DNA of 38,870 nt from Prevotella sp. (GTDB lineage Bacteria > Bacteroidota > Bacteroidia > Bacteroidales > Bacteroidaceae). The stretch is taken from NCBI GenBank assembly GCA_022769825.1, contig JALEJI010000062.1:1-38870 (forward strand). The letters run 5' to 3'. Numbering within the stretch: position 1 is the stretch's first letter; each line of letters starts with the position of its first letter. Made by a program: the position numbers and the translations under genes. Shown piece after piece: positions 25,940 through 34,005 of the stretch. Under the pieces are notes generated by a model. It ran no database searches, was not told the DNA's origin, and saw only the letters and a program-made list of their open reading frames with translations.

Positions 25940-28195
25940 ATGGGAAAGAAGGACCATCAATCCAAGAAAGAACGTCGAGGCGGCAAGCGCATGACAAAGA
26001 ATCAGCTTGCCAAGGTTCTTGAGGCATTTTTCAGTTCGCAACCAGACAAGACCCTGACCCTTAAAGAAATATTCCACTCGCTTCGCCTTAACACGCATCC
26101 ATTGAAGATGCTCGCCATGGACATCATGGATGAGATGTCGTGGGACGACGCCATAACCAAGGTCAGCGACAACTCGTATAAGCTCAACACCAATGGGCAA
26201 GTGCAGGAGGGCCGCTTCGTGAGAAAGTCGAACGGCAAGAACTCGTTTATCCCCGACGGGAGCGACAAGCCCATCTTCGTGTCGGAGCGCAACTCCATGT
26301 CGGCACTCACGGGCGACCGCGTAAGGGTGTCGATGATGGCTCGCCGACGCAACCACATCAAGGAGGCGCAGGTGATAGAAATACTGCAAAGGGCGAAAGA
26401 CCAGTTCGTGGGCAGGCTGAGGGTAGACAAGTACATAGCGTTCCTCGTGACGGCGGAGAACACCATGGCGCAAAACATCCTCATACCGAAAAACAAGCTC
26501 AAAGGCGGAAAGAGCGACGACAAGGCCGTGGTGAAAGTCACGGCATGGCCCGACAGCGAGCACAAGAGCATCATTGGCGAGGTGGTCGACGTGCTGGGTA
26601 AGACCGGCGACAACGACGTGGAGATGAACACCATACTCGCGCAATACGGACTTCCATACAAATACCCGAAGAACGTGGAGGCGGCAGCCGAGAAGATCAC
26701 TGGTGAGATAACCGAACAGGACGTGGCCGAGCGCGAGGACTTCCGCGACACGTGGACTTGCACCATAGACCCGAAAGACGCCAAGGACTTCGACGACGCG
26801 CTGTCTATAAAGAAGCTCGACAACGGGCTTTACCAAGTCGGCGTGCACATAGCCGACGTGAGCCACTACGTCACCGAGGGGTCTATAATAGACCGCGAGG
26901 CGGTGAAACGCGCCACGTCGGTCTACCTTGTCGACCGCACCATACCGATGCTGCCCGAGCACCTCTGCAACTTCGTGTGCTCGCTCCGCCCAAACGAGGA
27001 AAAGCTCTGCTACAGCGCCATCTTCGACCTCGACGACAACGCGGAGATAAGGGCCTCGCGAATAGTGCACACCATCATACGCTCCAACCGCCGATACGCT
27101 TACGAGGAGGCGCAGCAGGTGCTGGAAGACAACGGTGTGGTCGACGGCACCGGGAAACCAGCCAACCCCGGCAAGGAAGGCTACAAGGACGAGTATGGCT
27201 GGGAGATATGCACGCTCGACAGGCTTGCCAAACTCTTGCGCAAGAAGAGGTTCAAGGATGGCTCGGTGATGTTCGACACCGAGGAGCTGCACTTCGACAT
27301 CGACGAGAAGGGACACCCCATACGCTGCTATTTCAAGCGCTCAAAGGACGCCAACAAGCTCATCGAGGAGTTCATGCTCCTCGCCAACCGCACCGTGGCT
27401 GAGAGCGTGGGGCGCGTGCCGAAAGGCAAGAAGCCAAAGGTGTTCCCTTACCGTGTGCACGACAACCCTGACCCTGAGAAGATGGAGACCCTAAGGAAGT
27501 TCATTGCCCCGTTTGGCTTGAAGGTAAAGACCGACGGCACGCGCAAGGCCATGATAAAGAGCATCAACAAGCTCATGACCGACGTGGGAGGGCAACGCGA
27601 GGCCAAGGTGGTGCAGACCGTGACGCTGAGGGCGATGATGAAGGCCAAGTATACCACTCACAACATTGGACACTTCGGGCTCGGGTTCGACTATTACACC
27701 CACTTCACATCGCCCATTCGCCGCTATCCCGACACCATGGTGCACCGATTGCTCACGAAATACCAAAACGGCGGACGCTCGGCCAACGAGAAGCACTACG
27801 AGGACTTGTGCGAGCACAGCTCCGACATGGAGCAACTGGCACAGAACGCCGAGAGGGACTCCATAAAGTTCAAGATGGTGGAGTTCATGGGCGACAAGAT
27901 CGGCAACGAATACGACGCCCACATCTCAGGCATCACGTCGTATGGCATATACGCCGAGATAGACGAGAACCACTGCGAGGGAATGGTACCCATGCGCGAC
28001 CTCGACGACGACTACTACGAGTTTGACGAAAAAAACTTCTTGCTGCGAGGGCGAAGGCATCATCACAAGTATCAGCTTGGCGACCCAATACGCATAAAGG
28101 TGGCAAGGGCCAACGTGGAGAAACGGCAACTCGACTTCACGCTCGCCAATACCATGAAAAACGAAAAAGACAAGCACACGGGCAATAAGAAATAA
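25940..28195 (+). CDS. rnr: Ribonuclease R
   Basis: A 751-residue 3'-5' exoribonuclease. A basic N-terminus (1-20) precedes a winged-helix region (20-85) and cold-shock-like OB folds (about 90-250). The RNB catalytic domain has IDPKDAKDFDDALS at 276-289, whose aspartates bind the two metals, and FTSPIRRYPDTMVHR further on. A C-terminal S1 domain (about 640-735) ends in a short basic tail. It degrades structured RNA in the cytoplasm. Length is normal for Bacteroidales RNase R. Confidence 0.95.
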   Translation: MGKKDHQSKKERRGGKRMTKNQLAKVLEAFFSSQPDKTLTLKEIFHSLRLNTHPLKMLAMDIMDEMSWDDAITKVSDNSYKLNTNGQVQEGRFVRKSNGKNSFIPDGSDKPIFVSERNSMSALTGDRVRVSMMARRRNHIKEAQVIEILQRAKDQFVGRLRVDKYIAFLVTAENTMAQNILIPKNKLKGGKSDDKAVVKVTAWPDSEHKSIIGEVVDVLGKTGDNDVEMNTILAQYGLPYKYPKNVEAAAEKITGEITEQDVAEREDFRDTWTCTIDPKDAKDFDDALSIKKLDNGLYQVGVHIADVSHYVTEGSIIDREAVKRATSVYLVDRTIPMLPEHLCNFVCSLRPNEEKLCYSAIFDLDDNAEIRASRIVHTIIRSNRRYAYEEAQQVLEDNGVVDGTGKPANPGKEGYKDEYGWEICTLDRLAKLLRKKRFKDGSVMFDTEELHFDIDEKGHPIRCYFKRSKDANKLIEEFMLLANRTVAESVGRVPKGKKPKVFPYRVHDNPDPEKMETLRKFIAPFGLKVKTDGTRKAMIKSINKLMTDVGGQREAKVVQTVTLRAMMKAKYTTHNIGHFGLGFDYYTHFTSPIRRYPDTMVHRLLTKYQNGGRSANEKHYEDLCEHSSDMEQLAQNAERDSIKFKMVEFMGDKIGNEYDAHISGITSYGIYAEIDENHCEGMVPMRDLDDDYYEFDEKNFLLRGRRHHHKYQLGDPIRIKVARANVEKRQLDFTLANTMKNEKDKHTGNKK

Positions 28196-28229
28196 GAAAA
28201 CGGCCAAGTAGAAAACATTACATTTTCAT

Positions 28230-28262
28230 ATCCACAATACTCGCGGGTATTGTGGATTTTTT
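28230..28262 (+). terminator. Terminator of rnr
   Basis: An 11-bp perfect stem (28230-28240 with 28247-28257) with a 6-nt loop is followed by TTTTT on the plus strand, 35 nt after the stop. Confidence 0.85.
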
Positions 28263-28284
28263 AATGCCATTTATTTTATTAGAT

Positions 28285-28320
28285 AATGAAATAATTTAAG
28301 TTAAAAACGATTATTTCATT
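28285..28320. promoter_or_regulatory. Perfect AT-rich inverted repeat upstream of the porin gene
   Basis: Arms 28285-28295 and 28310-28320 (11 bp each, AATGAAATAAT and its complement) with a 14-nt spacer. The right arm covers the expected -33 position of the porin promoter, as an operator would. Confidence 0.45.
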
Positions 28321-28340
28321 TATTTTTCAAATATATTTCA

Positions 28341-28348
28341 TATTTTTG
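28341..28348 (+). promoter_or_regulatory. -7 box of the porin gene
   Basis: TATTTTTG followed by CGACA, full match to TAnnTTTG, about 80 nt before the ATG. The leader contains a small hairpin TTCCTTT/AAAGGAA at 28366-28381. Confidence 0.45.
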
Positions 28349-28426
28349 CGACATAAAACTTGTTTTTTCCTTTGAAAAGGAATTTCCAAGAGCTAATTAT
28401 TATTTCTAAACCAAAAACTTTCATTT

Positions 28427-29649
28427 ATGAAAAAACAATTGCTATTCATCGTGTCAGCAGCCATGGCCATGCAATTAAACGCGGCGCCGGAAAACACTCC
28501 TGCAAGTGAATCCAACGACGCGACAGAAATCTCAACAGTCGACAATGAGCAGCAATCAGCCAAGCAAGAGTCGAAATGGGAGAGCATACTCAGCCACATG
28601 CCCAAGTTTTCCGGCTACCTTCAGACTGGCTGGAACTACAGCAAGACCACCGCTGACGGCGCGCGCTCATCATCGTCGTTCCAGGCCAAGCGTCTGCGCT
28701 TGATAATGGATGGCAACGTTGGCGAGAAGGTTGACTTCCGCCTGCAGATAGAGGCCTTCAACGGCATCGCGGGCTCTACCAACGGCAACAAACAGAAGAA
28801 CATCCAGGTGATGGACGCTTTCGCAACATTGAAACTGTTGCCTGAGTTCAAGATTCGTGCCGGACAATTCTATACGCCTTTAGGCTACGAGAACTACGAC
28901 ATCTCTCCGAAGACCCTGGAGACCGTTGACTTCTCCAACATCGTTTACCGCATGGCGTGCCGCAACCCATACGAATACAACCTCGTGGACTACGGACGTG
29001 ACCTCGGCGTGATGATCATTGGGACGCCTTCGACAGCGGCAAGGGTTTCCGCTACCTGCACTACGACTTGGCGCTGACCAATGGCGGACTGCCTTGCAAG
29101 GACGACCAAAACAGCTCAAAGGACGTGTATGCCAGCGTGACGGTGCGCCCCACAAAGTTCTTCAACGTGAAGGCCACATACAACTATGGCAAATACTCAA
29201 GCAACTCCTTGGCAGGAGGCACCGGCGTGGGCTCTGGCAAGTATAATCCGCTCAACCGCTTCGTGGTGGGCGCATGGTACAACGACCCCAACGGCATCGA
29301 CCTGCGCGCTGAGTATGGCGTGATGACATCGAAGGTGGACAACGTGAAGTTAGTCGACGAGCAAGGCGCTTACTTCCTCGCGGCCTACCACCTCGGCAAA
29401 TGGTTGCCAATGGTGCGCTGGGACATGTACAAGGACCACAGCAAGTATTATGAAGGCGACAAGCTGCTGAGCCGCGAGACCACGACAAACAACTACAACC
29501 GCATTCTCGTGGGCTTGAACTACCAGCTTTTCAAGAACGTCACCATACAGTTCAACTACCACCACTTCTTCTACGACAAGGAGGCAAAGGACGCCATTGG
29601 ATACGACGGCAACAACCAGATACAGCTGATGGGCCGCTTCGCGTTCTGA
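28427..29649 (+). pseudogene. OprP/OprO-like outer-membrane porin, single-base frameshift
   Basis: A signal peptide (MKKQLLFIVSAAMAMQLNA) starts a porin of the phosphate-selective O/P type: FSGYLQTGWNYSK, AKRLRLIMDGNVGEKVDFRLQIE, AGQFYTPLGYENY. The frame is intact to codon 198. At GGGACGCC (29021-29028) one base appears to be missing. The reading then continues in another frame as DAFDSGKGFRYLHYDLALTNGG and runs to the barrel's terminal Phe (LMGRFAF). Adding one base gives a 407-residue protein with no other lesion. As written, the product would end after 216 residues at 29077. The gene sits 59 nt before the secreted propeller-like gene and may feed the same transcript. The ion or solute passed is unknown. 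Confidence 0.85.
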
Positions 29650-29708
29650 CGCTTGACAATTAACGATACTCCATAACCGATAAATTAACTTTAATTTTTT
29701 TTCTACCT

Positions 29709-30692
29709 ATGAAAAAACTGTTTTTCCTCTTGCTCGCCAGCATCATCGGCACAAGCGTCTACGCTCAGCACCTGGGCACTGAATACCGCTTGAAGAAAGT
29801 GATACGCGTTCCGGCACGTCAGGGCATCGCCGCCGACAAGGACTATTTCTACCTCTCCGACACGCGCGGACTGTATAAGTATGACCACAACTGGAACCTC
29901 GTGCAGAAGAGGGTGCAATCGAAGAGCGACCCCTTGTTCCCGCATCCTGAGAAGGCAAACCATTTTGGCGACATCGACGTGTACGACGGCAAGATTTACA
30001 CTGGCAACGAGCACTTCAACCTCGGCCGTGGCGAGAACATCGCCATCTCCGTCTACGACGCCAAGACCTTGAAGTGGATTGAGGACATTCCATGGAGCCC
30101 CGAGTCGGGACAGGTGGAGTGCTCCGGCCTCGCCGTTGACCGTGAGAGCGGACTCATCTGGATGTCAGACTGGGTGGACAGCCGCTATGTTTACGCTTAC
30201 AGCCTCGACACTAAGAAATACTACACCAAGATGCAGTGCCGCCCTGAGCCTTACTGGTGCCAAGGCATCTACATCGCAGACGGCAAGATGCTCTTCTCTG
30301 CCGACGACGGTGAGTCTACTTACAACATTTCCGACAACCTCTACATTGCCGACATCGCCGGCGCTCCTTACTATGGCTTGAAGCAAGGCACAGAGCCCGT
30401 GAAGGCTGACCCATGGAACGTGAAGACCGACGAGAACGGCAAGGTGGTGAAGCGCACTGGCCTCATCGCAGGCGGCGCTTTCGCACGCCCCCTCACATTG
30501 TTCCGCGAGATGAAGGACTTCCGCCGCTGCGGCGAGATCGAGGGCCTCACCGTTGACCCATTGACCGACGACCTCCTGGTGCTCAACAACCGTGGCACGC
30601 AAATCATCCTCGGCATGAGCCAGGGCCCGTTCGCCGAAGAGGGCTACACCGAAGAGATACACGAGGTGTATGTGTACGAGAAGATAAAGTAA
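29709..30692 (+). CDS. Secreted propeller-like protein of unknown function
   Basis: A 327-residue protein with a clear signal peptide (MKKLFFLLLASIIGTSVYAQ) and no lipobox, so periplasmic or secreted. The body has repeated short blades of the type 'aadkDYFYLSDTRGLYKYD', 'SGLAVDRESGLIWMSDW', 'CQGIYIADGKMLFS' and 'EGLTVDPLTDDLLVLNNRG', as in six-bladed beta-propellers of the SdiA-regulated/NHL-like kind. No catalytic motif is recognised. It follows the porin gene after 59 nt and could act with it, but that is only a position argument. Confidence 0.7.
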   Translation: MKKLFFLLLASIIGTSVYAQHLGTEYRLKKVIRVPARQGIAADKDYFYLSDTRGLYKYDHNWNLVQKRVQSKSDPLFPHPEKANHFGDIDVYDGKIYTGNEHFNLGRGENIAISVYDAKTLKWIEDIPWSPESGQVECSGLAVDRESGLIWMSDWVDSRYVYAYSLDTKKYYTKMQCRPEPYWCQGIYIADGKMLFSADDGESTYNISDNLYIADIAGAPYYGLKQGTEPVKADPWNVKTDENGKVVKRTGLIAGGAFARPLTLFREMKDFRRCGEIEGLTVDPLTDDLLVLNNRGTQIILGMSQGPFAEEGYTEEIHEVYVYEKIK

Positions 30693-30730
30693 TAAGACAT
30701 GTCTTGATACTACATAGAAATAATATCACA

Positions 30731-30907
30731 TAAAAACGGCAAATCCCCGACTCAGCGCTCTGAGTTGGGGATTTGTGTTAACCTAAAAAACTAACTTTTA
30801 AACCTAAAAACTTAAAACCTATATGAAACAATCTACTAACCTAAACTGTGTATATGAAATAAAATCTAATAAGATGACCTTCTCACGAAGGCCATTGTCC
30901 GTTCGAC
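30731..30907 (-). ncRNA. Putative small RNA L (about 175 nt), left member of a divergent pair
   Basis: Predicted from a perfect promoter (30912-30943) and a terminator hairpin with U-tract (30731-30775), with no conserved reading frame between. Near the 5' end GGCCTTC-GTGA-GAAGGTC (30879-30896) forms a hairpin with a GNRA loop. The 3' half is U-rich with repeated GTTTTTAGG-type blocks and shares long near-identity with small RNA R on the other strand, including a 20-nt identical block (30818-30837). Its strand, length and RNA nature are inferences. It may belong to a known Bacteroidales RNA family that cannot be checked here. Confidence 0.6.
30740..30775. terminator. Bidirectional terminator: propeller gene (+) and small RNA L (-)
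   Basis: A 15-bp stem (30740-30754 with 30761-30775, one G-T pair), GC-rich in the middle. On the minus strand it is followed by CCGTTTTTA, the better U-tract. On the plus strand only GTGTT follows. Confidence 0.75.
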
Positions 30908-30911
30908 GCTG

Positions 30912-30943
30912 CAAAATTAGGCAGAATAGGAATACGCACCAAA
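30912..30943 (-). promoter_or_regulatory. Promoter of small RNA L
   Basis: Minus strand TTTG (30940-30943), a 20-nt spacer and TAATTTTG (30912-30919), then CAGCGTC. TTCTGCC directly before the -7 box is shared with the promoter of small RNA R. Confidence 0.75.
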
Positions 30944-31103
30944 TATTTTCAAAGGGTTTATGTATTTTTTCCAATTTCGTTTGACTTTAGTCAATACTGT
31001 AAACACAAGCACATAATAGTTAACACTCGTTTATAATCATAACAACCTTAAAAATATCTATCAGCCTGTTTATAAGAGGTTAAGAAGAACGCGTCGCCGT
31101 TTT

Positions 31104-31140
31104 GTGTGCGCACACATATTTTTGACATATATCAAAAATA
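31104..31140. promoter_or_regulatory. Two adjacent palindromes between the divergent small-RNA promoters
   Basis: GTGTGCGCACAC (31104-31115) is a perfect 12-bp palindrome. It is followed at once by TATTTTTGA-N6-TCAAAAATA (31117-31140), a perfect 9-bp inverted repeat. They lie 33 bp upstream of the -33 box of small RNA R and would suit a dimeric regulator. The remainder of 30944-31172 is AT-rich with no gene seen. Confidence 0.5.
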
Positions 31141-31172
31141 AGGCAGAAAAACGAATAAAACGCTGAAAATAA

Positions 31173-31203
31173 TTTGGGGCTATCGTAATTCTGCCTACCT
31201 TTG
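31173..31203 (+). promoter_or_regulatory. Promoter of small RNA R
   Basis: TTTG (31173-31176), a 19-nt spacer and TACCTTTG (31196-31203), then CAGTGTC. Both elements match perfectly. Confidence 0.75.
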
Positions 31204-31207
31204 CAGT

Positions 31208-31450
31208 GTCAAAAGGAAAAAGGAACTTCCGACAAGGAGTTCAACCCTCGCGAGAAGGTCATTCCTGAAAAAGACGCATAACATTTGAAGATTAGTAGAT
31301 TGTTTCATATAGGTTTTTAGTTTTTAGGTTTAAAGTTAGTTTTTAGGTTTTCATTAGGTCTTAGTTAGTTTTTGGTAAATAAATTAAGATTGGTTTTTAG
31401 GTTAACACAAATCCCCAACTCTGAGCGCAGAGCTGGGGATTTGATTTTTT
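31208..31450 (+). ncRNA. Putative small RNA R (about 240 nt), right member of a divergent pair
   Basis: Runs from a perfect promoter (31173-31203) to a terminator (31408-31450). The 5' part has a hairpin GAACT..AGTTC (about 31223-31242) and a second one around a GCGA loop (about 31246-31256), matching the GNRA hairpin of small RNA L. AGAAGGTCAT follows in both. The region 31291-31350 is nearly identical to the reverse strand of small RNA L; about 54 nt of extra U-rich repeat sits before the shared 3' end. No common reading frame is kept between the two copies, which favours an RNA over a peptide. Confidence 0.6.
31408..31450 (+). terminator. Terminator of small RNA R
   Basis: Outer stem 31408-31417/31434-31443 and inner stem 31419-31423/31428-31432 with one mismatch, followed by ATTTTTT. 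It is the mirror copy of the hairpin at 30740-30775. Confidence 0.8.
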
Positions 31451-31552
31451 ATATGGGCTTGACATTTTATGCCTTACGCCTTGGGCAGAATGGGCCCAAT
31501 ATGCCCAATGGGCCTATTAAGCATAATATGCCTATTAGTAATACCAAAAAAA

Positions 31553-31684
31553 TACCACGGCGTGGTATTGTCTGTACCACACCGTGGTATTCGCAGTACC
31601 ACACCGTGGTATTCGCAGTACCACGCCGTGGTATTGTCAGTACCACGCTTTGGTATTCGCAGTACCACGCCGTGGTACTGACGC
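31553..31684. repeat. 22-bp-period palindromic repeat array 2
   Basis: Six units of exactly 22 bp starting at 31553, 31575, 31597, 31619, 31641 and 31663. Each has a 15-bp palindromic core TACCACnnCGTGGTA (one unit has CTTTGGTA) and a 7-nt linker, mostly TTCGCAG or TTGTCTG/TTGTCAG. Units 2 and 3 are identical. It begins 9 bases past the rnc stop, so rnc mRNA would end in serial hairpins. Another short dyad cluster (GGGCCC/GCCCAAT) lies at about 31479-31515 just before it. Confidence 0.9.
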
Positions 31685-31692
31685 TGATAAAA

Positions 31693-32715
31693 TCAATTGT
31701 CTGCCTGGATTTCCTCAAAGGCGGCTTTCTCAGCCGCGGCGATGATGTCCTCGCGCTCGCCTTCCTTCTCTGAAAGAATGGTCTCACGCTCCTCTCCCAG
31801 CGCGCTCTCACGCTCTGAATATACACGCTCGCGGAAAGCCGTCTCGTGCTTCGTGGAGTCGTCTTCAGTGGCCGTGGTGTCCATGAAGGCCTGCGTGGAG
31901 TCGAGGTTCGGCAGAGGGTTAACGGGTTCTTCCTCCATCTTGGTGCGCTCACTCTTTGCCTTGAACACGGCATCTATGAACTGTGGCTCACGCTTCAGAC
32001 GCTCCAGGGTGTCTTTCGAAGCCTTTTGCTGGCTCTCCTTCTTTGAGAAGCCGTCGCCCTTGCAACCCTCAACGCCCTCAAGCAATATCTGATAGCTGAA
32101 AACGGGGTTGCCGTCATTGTCTTTGCCACTGCTCAGGAGCTTGAAGTCGAGCTGCACCTTGTTTTTCTGCGTCCACTCGATGAGCTTCGACTTGAAGTTC
32201 ACCTCCTTGTAAGCCACCTTGTCTATGTTTATCATGTTAGACAAGATGCGCTTCTTGATGAACGTCATGCAAGCGTCGTATCCCCTGTCAAGGTATAACG
32301 CCCCTACGAGAGCCTCGAAGGCGTTGCCCCCGAGATAGCTGTTGTGGGTGTTGGAGCGGCTGCTGGAGAGAATGAGGTTGCATATACCCATTTCCTTTGC
32401 CAACTTGTTGAGCGTTTCCCGCTGCACGAGTTTCGAGCGCGTGTTGGTGAGGAATCCCTCACGCTTTCCGGGGAAATGGCGGAACACGATGTCGCCCACG
32501 GCGCAATCGAGCACCGCGTCGCCAAGAAATTCCAGTCGCTCGTTGTTGACAGGCTTACCCTTATTGTTGCGATGCCTGACGCTCTTGTGCATCAGCGCTA
32601 TCTTGTAATAAGAAATGTTGTGAGGATATACGCCTATGATTGAATACAACGAAGCATAAAGCTCCTTCTCCTTCCGGAAAGGGAGCTTTATGCGATCTAT
32701 TATGTTGACTAACAT
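31693..32715 (-). CDS. rnc: Ribonuclease III with acidic C-terminal extension
   Basis: A 340-residue RNase III. The catalytic domain carries the signature NERLEFLGDAVLD at 58-70, with its metal-binding Glu and Asp, and the second acidic site in GGNAFEALVGALYLD. The double-stranded RNA binding domain spans about 178-242 (GDGFSKKESQQKAS). Residues about 243-340 are an extra Glu/Ser/Thr-rich, probably disordered tail not present in the 226-residue E. coli enzyme. It processes rRNA and other duplex RNA. It follows fabF after 6 nt, the usual acpP-fabF-rnc order in Bacteroidales. Confidence 0.95.
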   Translation of the reverse strand: MLVNIIDRIKLPFRKEKELYASLYSIIGVYPHNISYYKIALMHKSVRHRNNKGKPVNNERLEFLGDAVLDCAVGDIVFRHFPGKREGFLTNTRSKLVQRETLNKLAKEMGICNLILSSSRSNTHNSYLGGNAFEALVGALYLDRGYDACMTFIKKRILSNMINIDKVAYKEVNFKSKLIEWTQKNKVQLDFKLLSSGKDNDGNPVFSYQILLEGVEGCKGDGFSKKESQQKASKDTLERLKREPQFIDAVFKAKSERTKMEEEPVNPLPNLDSTQAFMDTTATEDDSTKHETAFRERVYSERESALGEERETILSEKEGEREDIIAAAEKAAFEEIQADN

Positions 32716-32721
32716 AAAAAG

Positions 32722-33984
32722 TTATTCAGCAAATTTCTTGAAGATGACACAAGCGTTGTGTCCGCCAAAACCAAACGTGTTGGAAAGTGCGGCACGCACC
32801 TCGCGCTTCTGTGGCTTGTTGAACGTGAAGTTCAGCTTATAGTCGAGCTCTGGGTCGTCGTCGCCTTCCTCATGGTTGATTGTAGGAGGCACCACGTCGT
32901 TGACCACGCTCAGCACGCTGAACATGGCCTCAGCTGCACCGGCAGCACCGAGCATGTGGCCCGTCATCGACTTCGTGGAAGAGATGTTCAGCTTGTAAGC
33001 GTCGTCTCCGAAGAGGTCCTTGATGGCCTTTGCCTCCGACAAGTCGCCCACGTGGGTCGACGTGCCGTGCACGTTGATGTAGTCGATGTCGGATGTTGAC
33101 AGTCCGGCGTCTTTCAAAGCCTCCTGCATGACGAGCTTAGCACCGAGTCCCTCAGGGTGCGAAGCCGTGATGTGGTAAGCGTCGGCGCTCATTCCCTCGC
33201 CCGCCATCTCAGCGTAGATGTGCGCTCCACGCTTCTTGGCATGCTCCAGGGTCTCGAGAATGAGGCAAGCAGAGCCCTCGCCCATGACGAAACCGTCGCG
33301 GCTGCCGCTGAATGGGCGGCTGGCGTGCTCAGGATCGTCGTTGCGCGCTGACAAGGCCTTCATGGAGCAGAAACCACCAAGTCCACACTCCGTGATAGCC
33401 GCCTCAGCGCCTCCAGCCAAGATGATATCCGCCTTTCCAAGACGCAACAGGTTGAATGCGTCGGCAAGGGCATGGGAAGAAGATGCGCAAGCGCTTGTCG
33501 TCACATAGTTAGGACCATGGAACCCGAAATGGATACTGATCTGGCCTGCCGTGATGTCGGAAATCATTTTGGGGATAAAGAACGGGCTGAACTTAGGGCC
33601 ATCAGCCAAATGCTGGCCATAGTACATCACCTCCTCCTGGAAAGTCTGTATGCCGCCGATGCCAATGCCATAGACAACGCCAACGCGGTTCTTGTCAACT
33701 GTGTCCAGGTCAATCTTTGAGTCGGCCACAGCCTGAACAGCCGCCGCGACGCCAAGTTGGGTGCAACGGTCCATCTTGCGGGCATCCTTGCGGTCGATGT
33801 AATCGGCTGCCTTAAATCCCTTGACTTCACAAGCGAACTGAGTTCTGAACTTGGAAGGGTCAAAAAGCGTAATAGGAGCCGCGCCGCTCTTGCCTTCAAG
33901 GATGTTTTTCCATGTCTCCTCGACACTGTTGCCAAGCGGAGTGAGAGCGCCAAGTCCTGTTACTACTACTCTGTTCAATTCCAT
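32722..33984 (-). CDS. fabF: 3-oxoacyl-[acyl-carrier-protein] synthase II
   Basis: A 420-residue beta-ketoacyl-ACP synthase that elongates fatty acids. The thiolase-fold triad is in place: Cys166 (VTTSACASSSHA), His306 (NVHGTSTHVGD) and His343 (TGHMLGAAGAAEA), at nearly the E. coli FabF positions. The start is ATG 33982-33984 (MELNRVVVTGLGALTPLG). An in-frame TTG 42 nt upstream lies within the acpP-fabF hairpin and is rejected. Upstream is acpP (74 nt gap), downstream rnc. Confidence 0.96.
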   Translation of the reverse strand: MELNRVVVTGLGALTPLGNSVEETWKNILEGKSGAAPITLFDPSKFRTQFACEVKGFKAADYIDRKDARKMDRCTQLGVAAAVQAVADSKIDLDTVDKNRVGVVYGIGIGGIQTFQEEVMYYGQHLADGPKFSPFFIPKMISDITAGQISIHFGFHGPNYVTTSACASSSHALADAFNLLRLGKADIILAGGAEAAITECGLGGFCSMKALSARNDDPEHASRPFSGSRDGFVMGEGSACLILETLEHAKKRGAHIYAEMAGEGMSADAYHITASHPEGLGAKLVMQEALKDAGLSTSDIDYINVHGTSTHVGDLSEAKAIKDLFGDDAYKLNISSTKSMTGHMLGAAGAAEAMFSVLSVVNDVVPPTINHEEGDDDPELDYKLNFTFNKPQKREVRAALSNTFGFGGHNACVIFKKFAE

Positions 33985-34005
33985 TTGATAAACTTTCGTT
34001 AATAC

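Noticed and set aside
25901..27316. 471-codon minus-strand open frame opposite rnr
   Set aside because: Lies wholly against the conserved RNase R frame; its His/Val/Leu-rich sequence is a codon-bias shadow. The same applies to long frames opposite the antiporter (16324-17376) and the hybrid regulator (9773-11224).
30823..30987. Short inward-facing open frames beginning ATGAAACAATCTAC in both arms of the inverted repeat
   Set aside because: The two peptides agree only in the first seven residues and then diverge, no inward promoter was found, and promoters and terminators all face outward.
30740..31443. Invertible (phase-variable) DNA segment flanked by inverted repeats
   Set aside because: Inverting the segment would leave an equivalent outward promoter on each side, no recombinase gene is near, and a duplicated divergent RNA gene explains the symmetry more simply. 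Recombination between arms remains possible.
31553..31684. CRISPR array
   Set aside because: The 22-bp units follow one another with only a 7-bp, nearly constant linker, so there are no spacers, and no cas genes are present.
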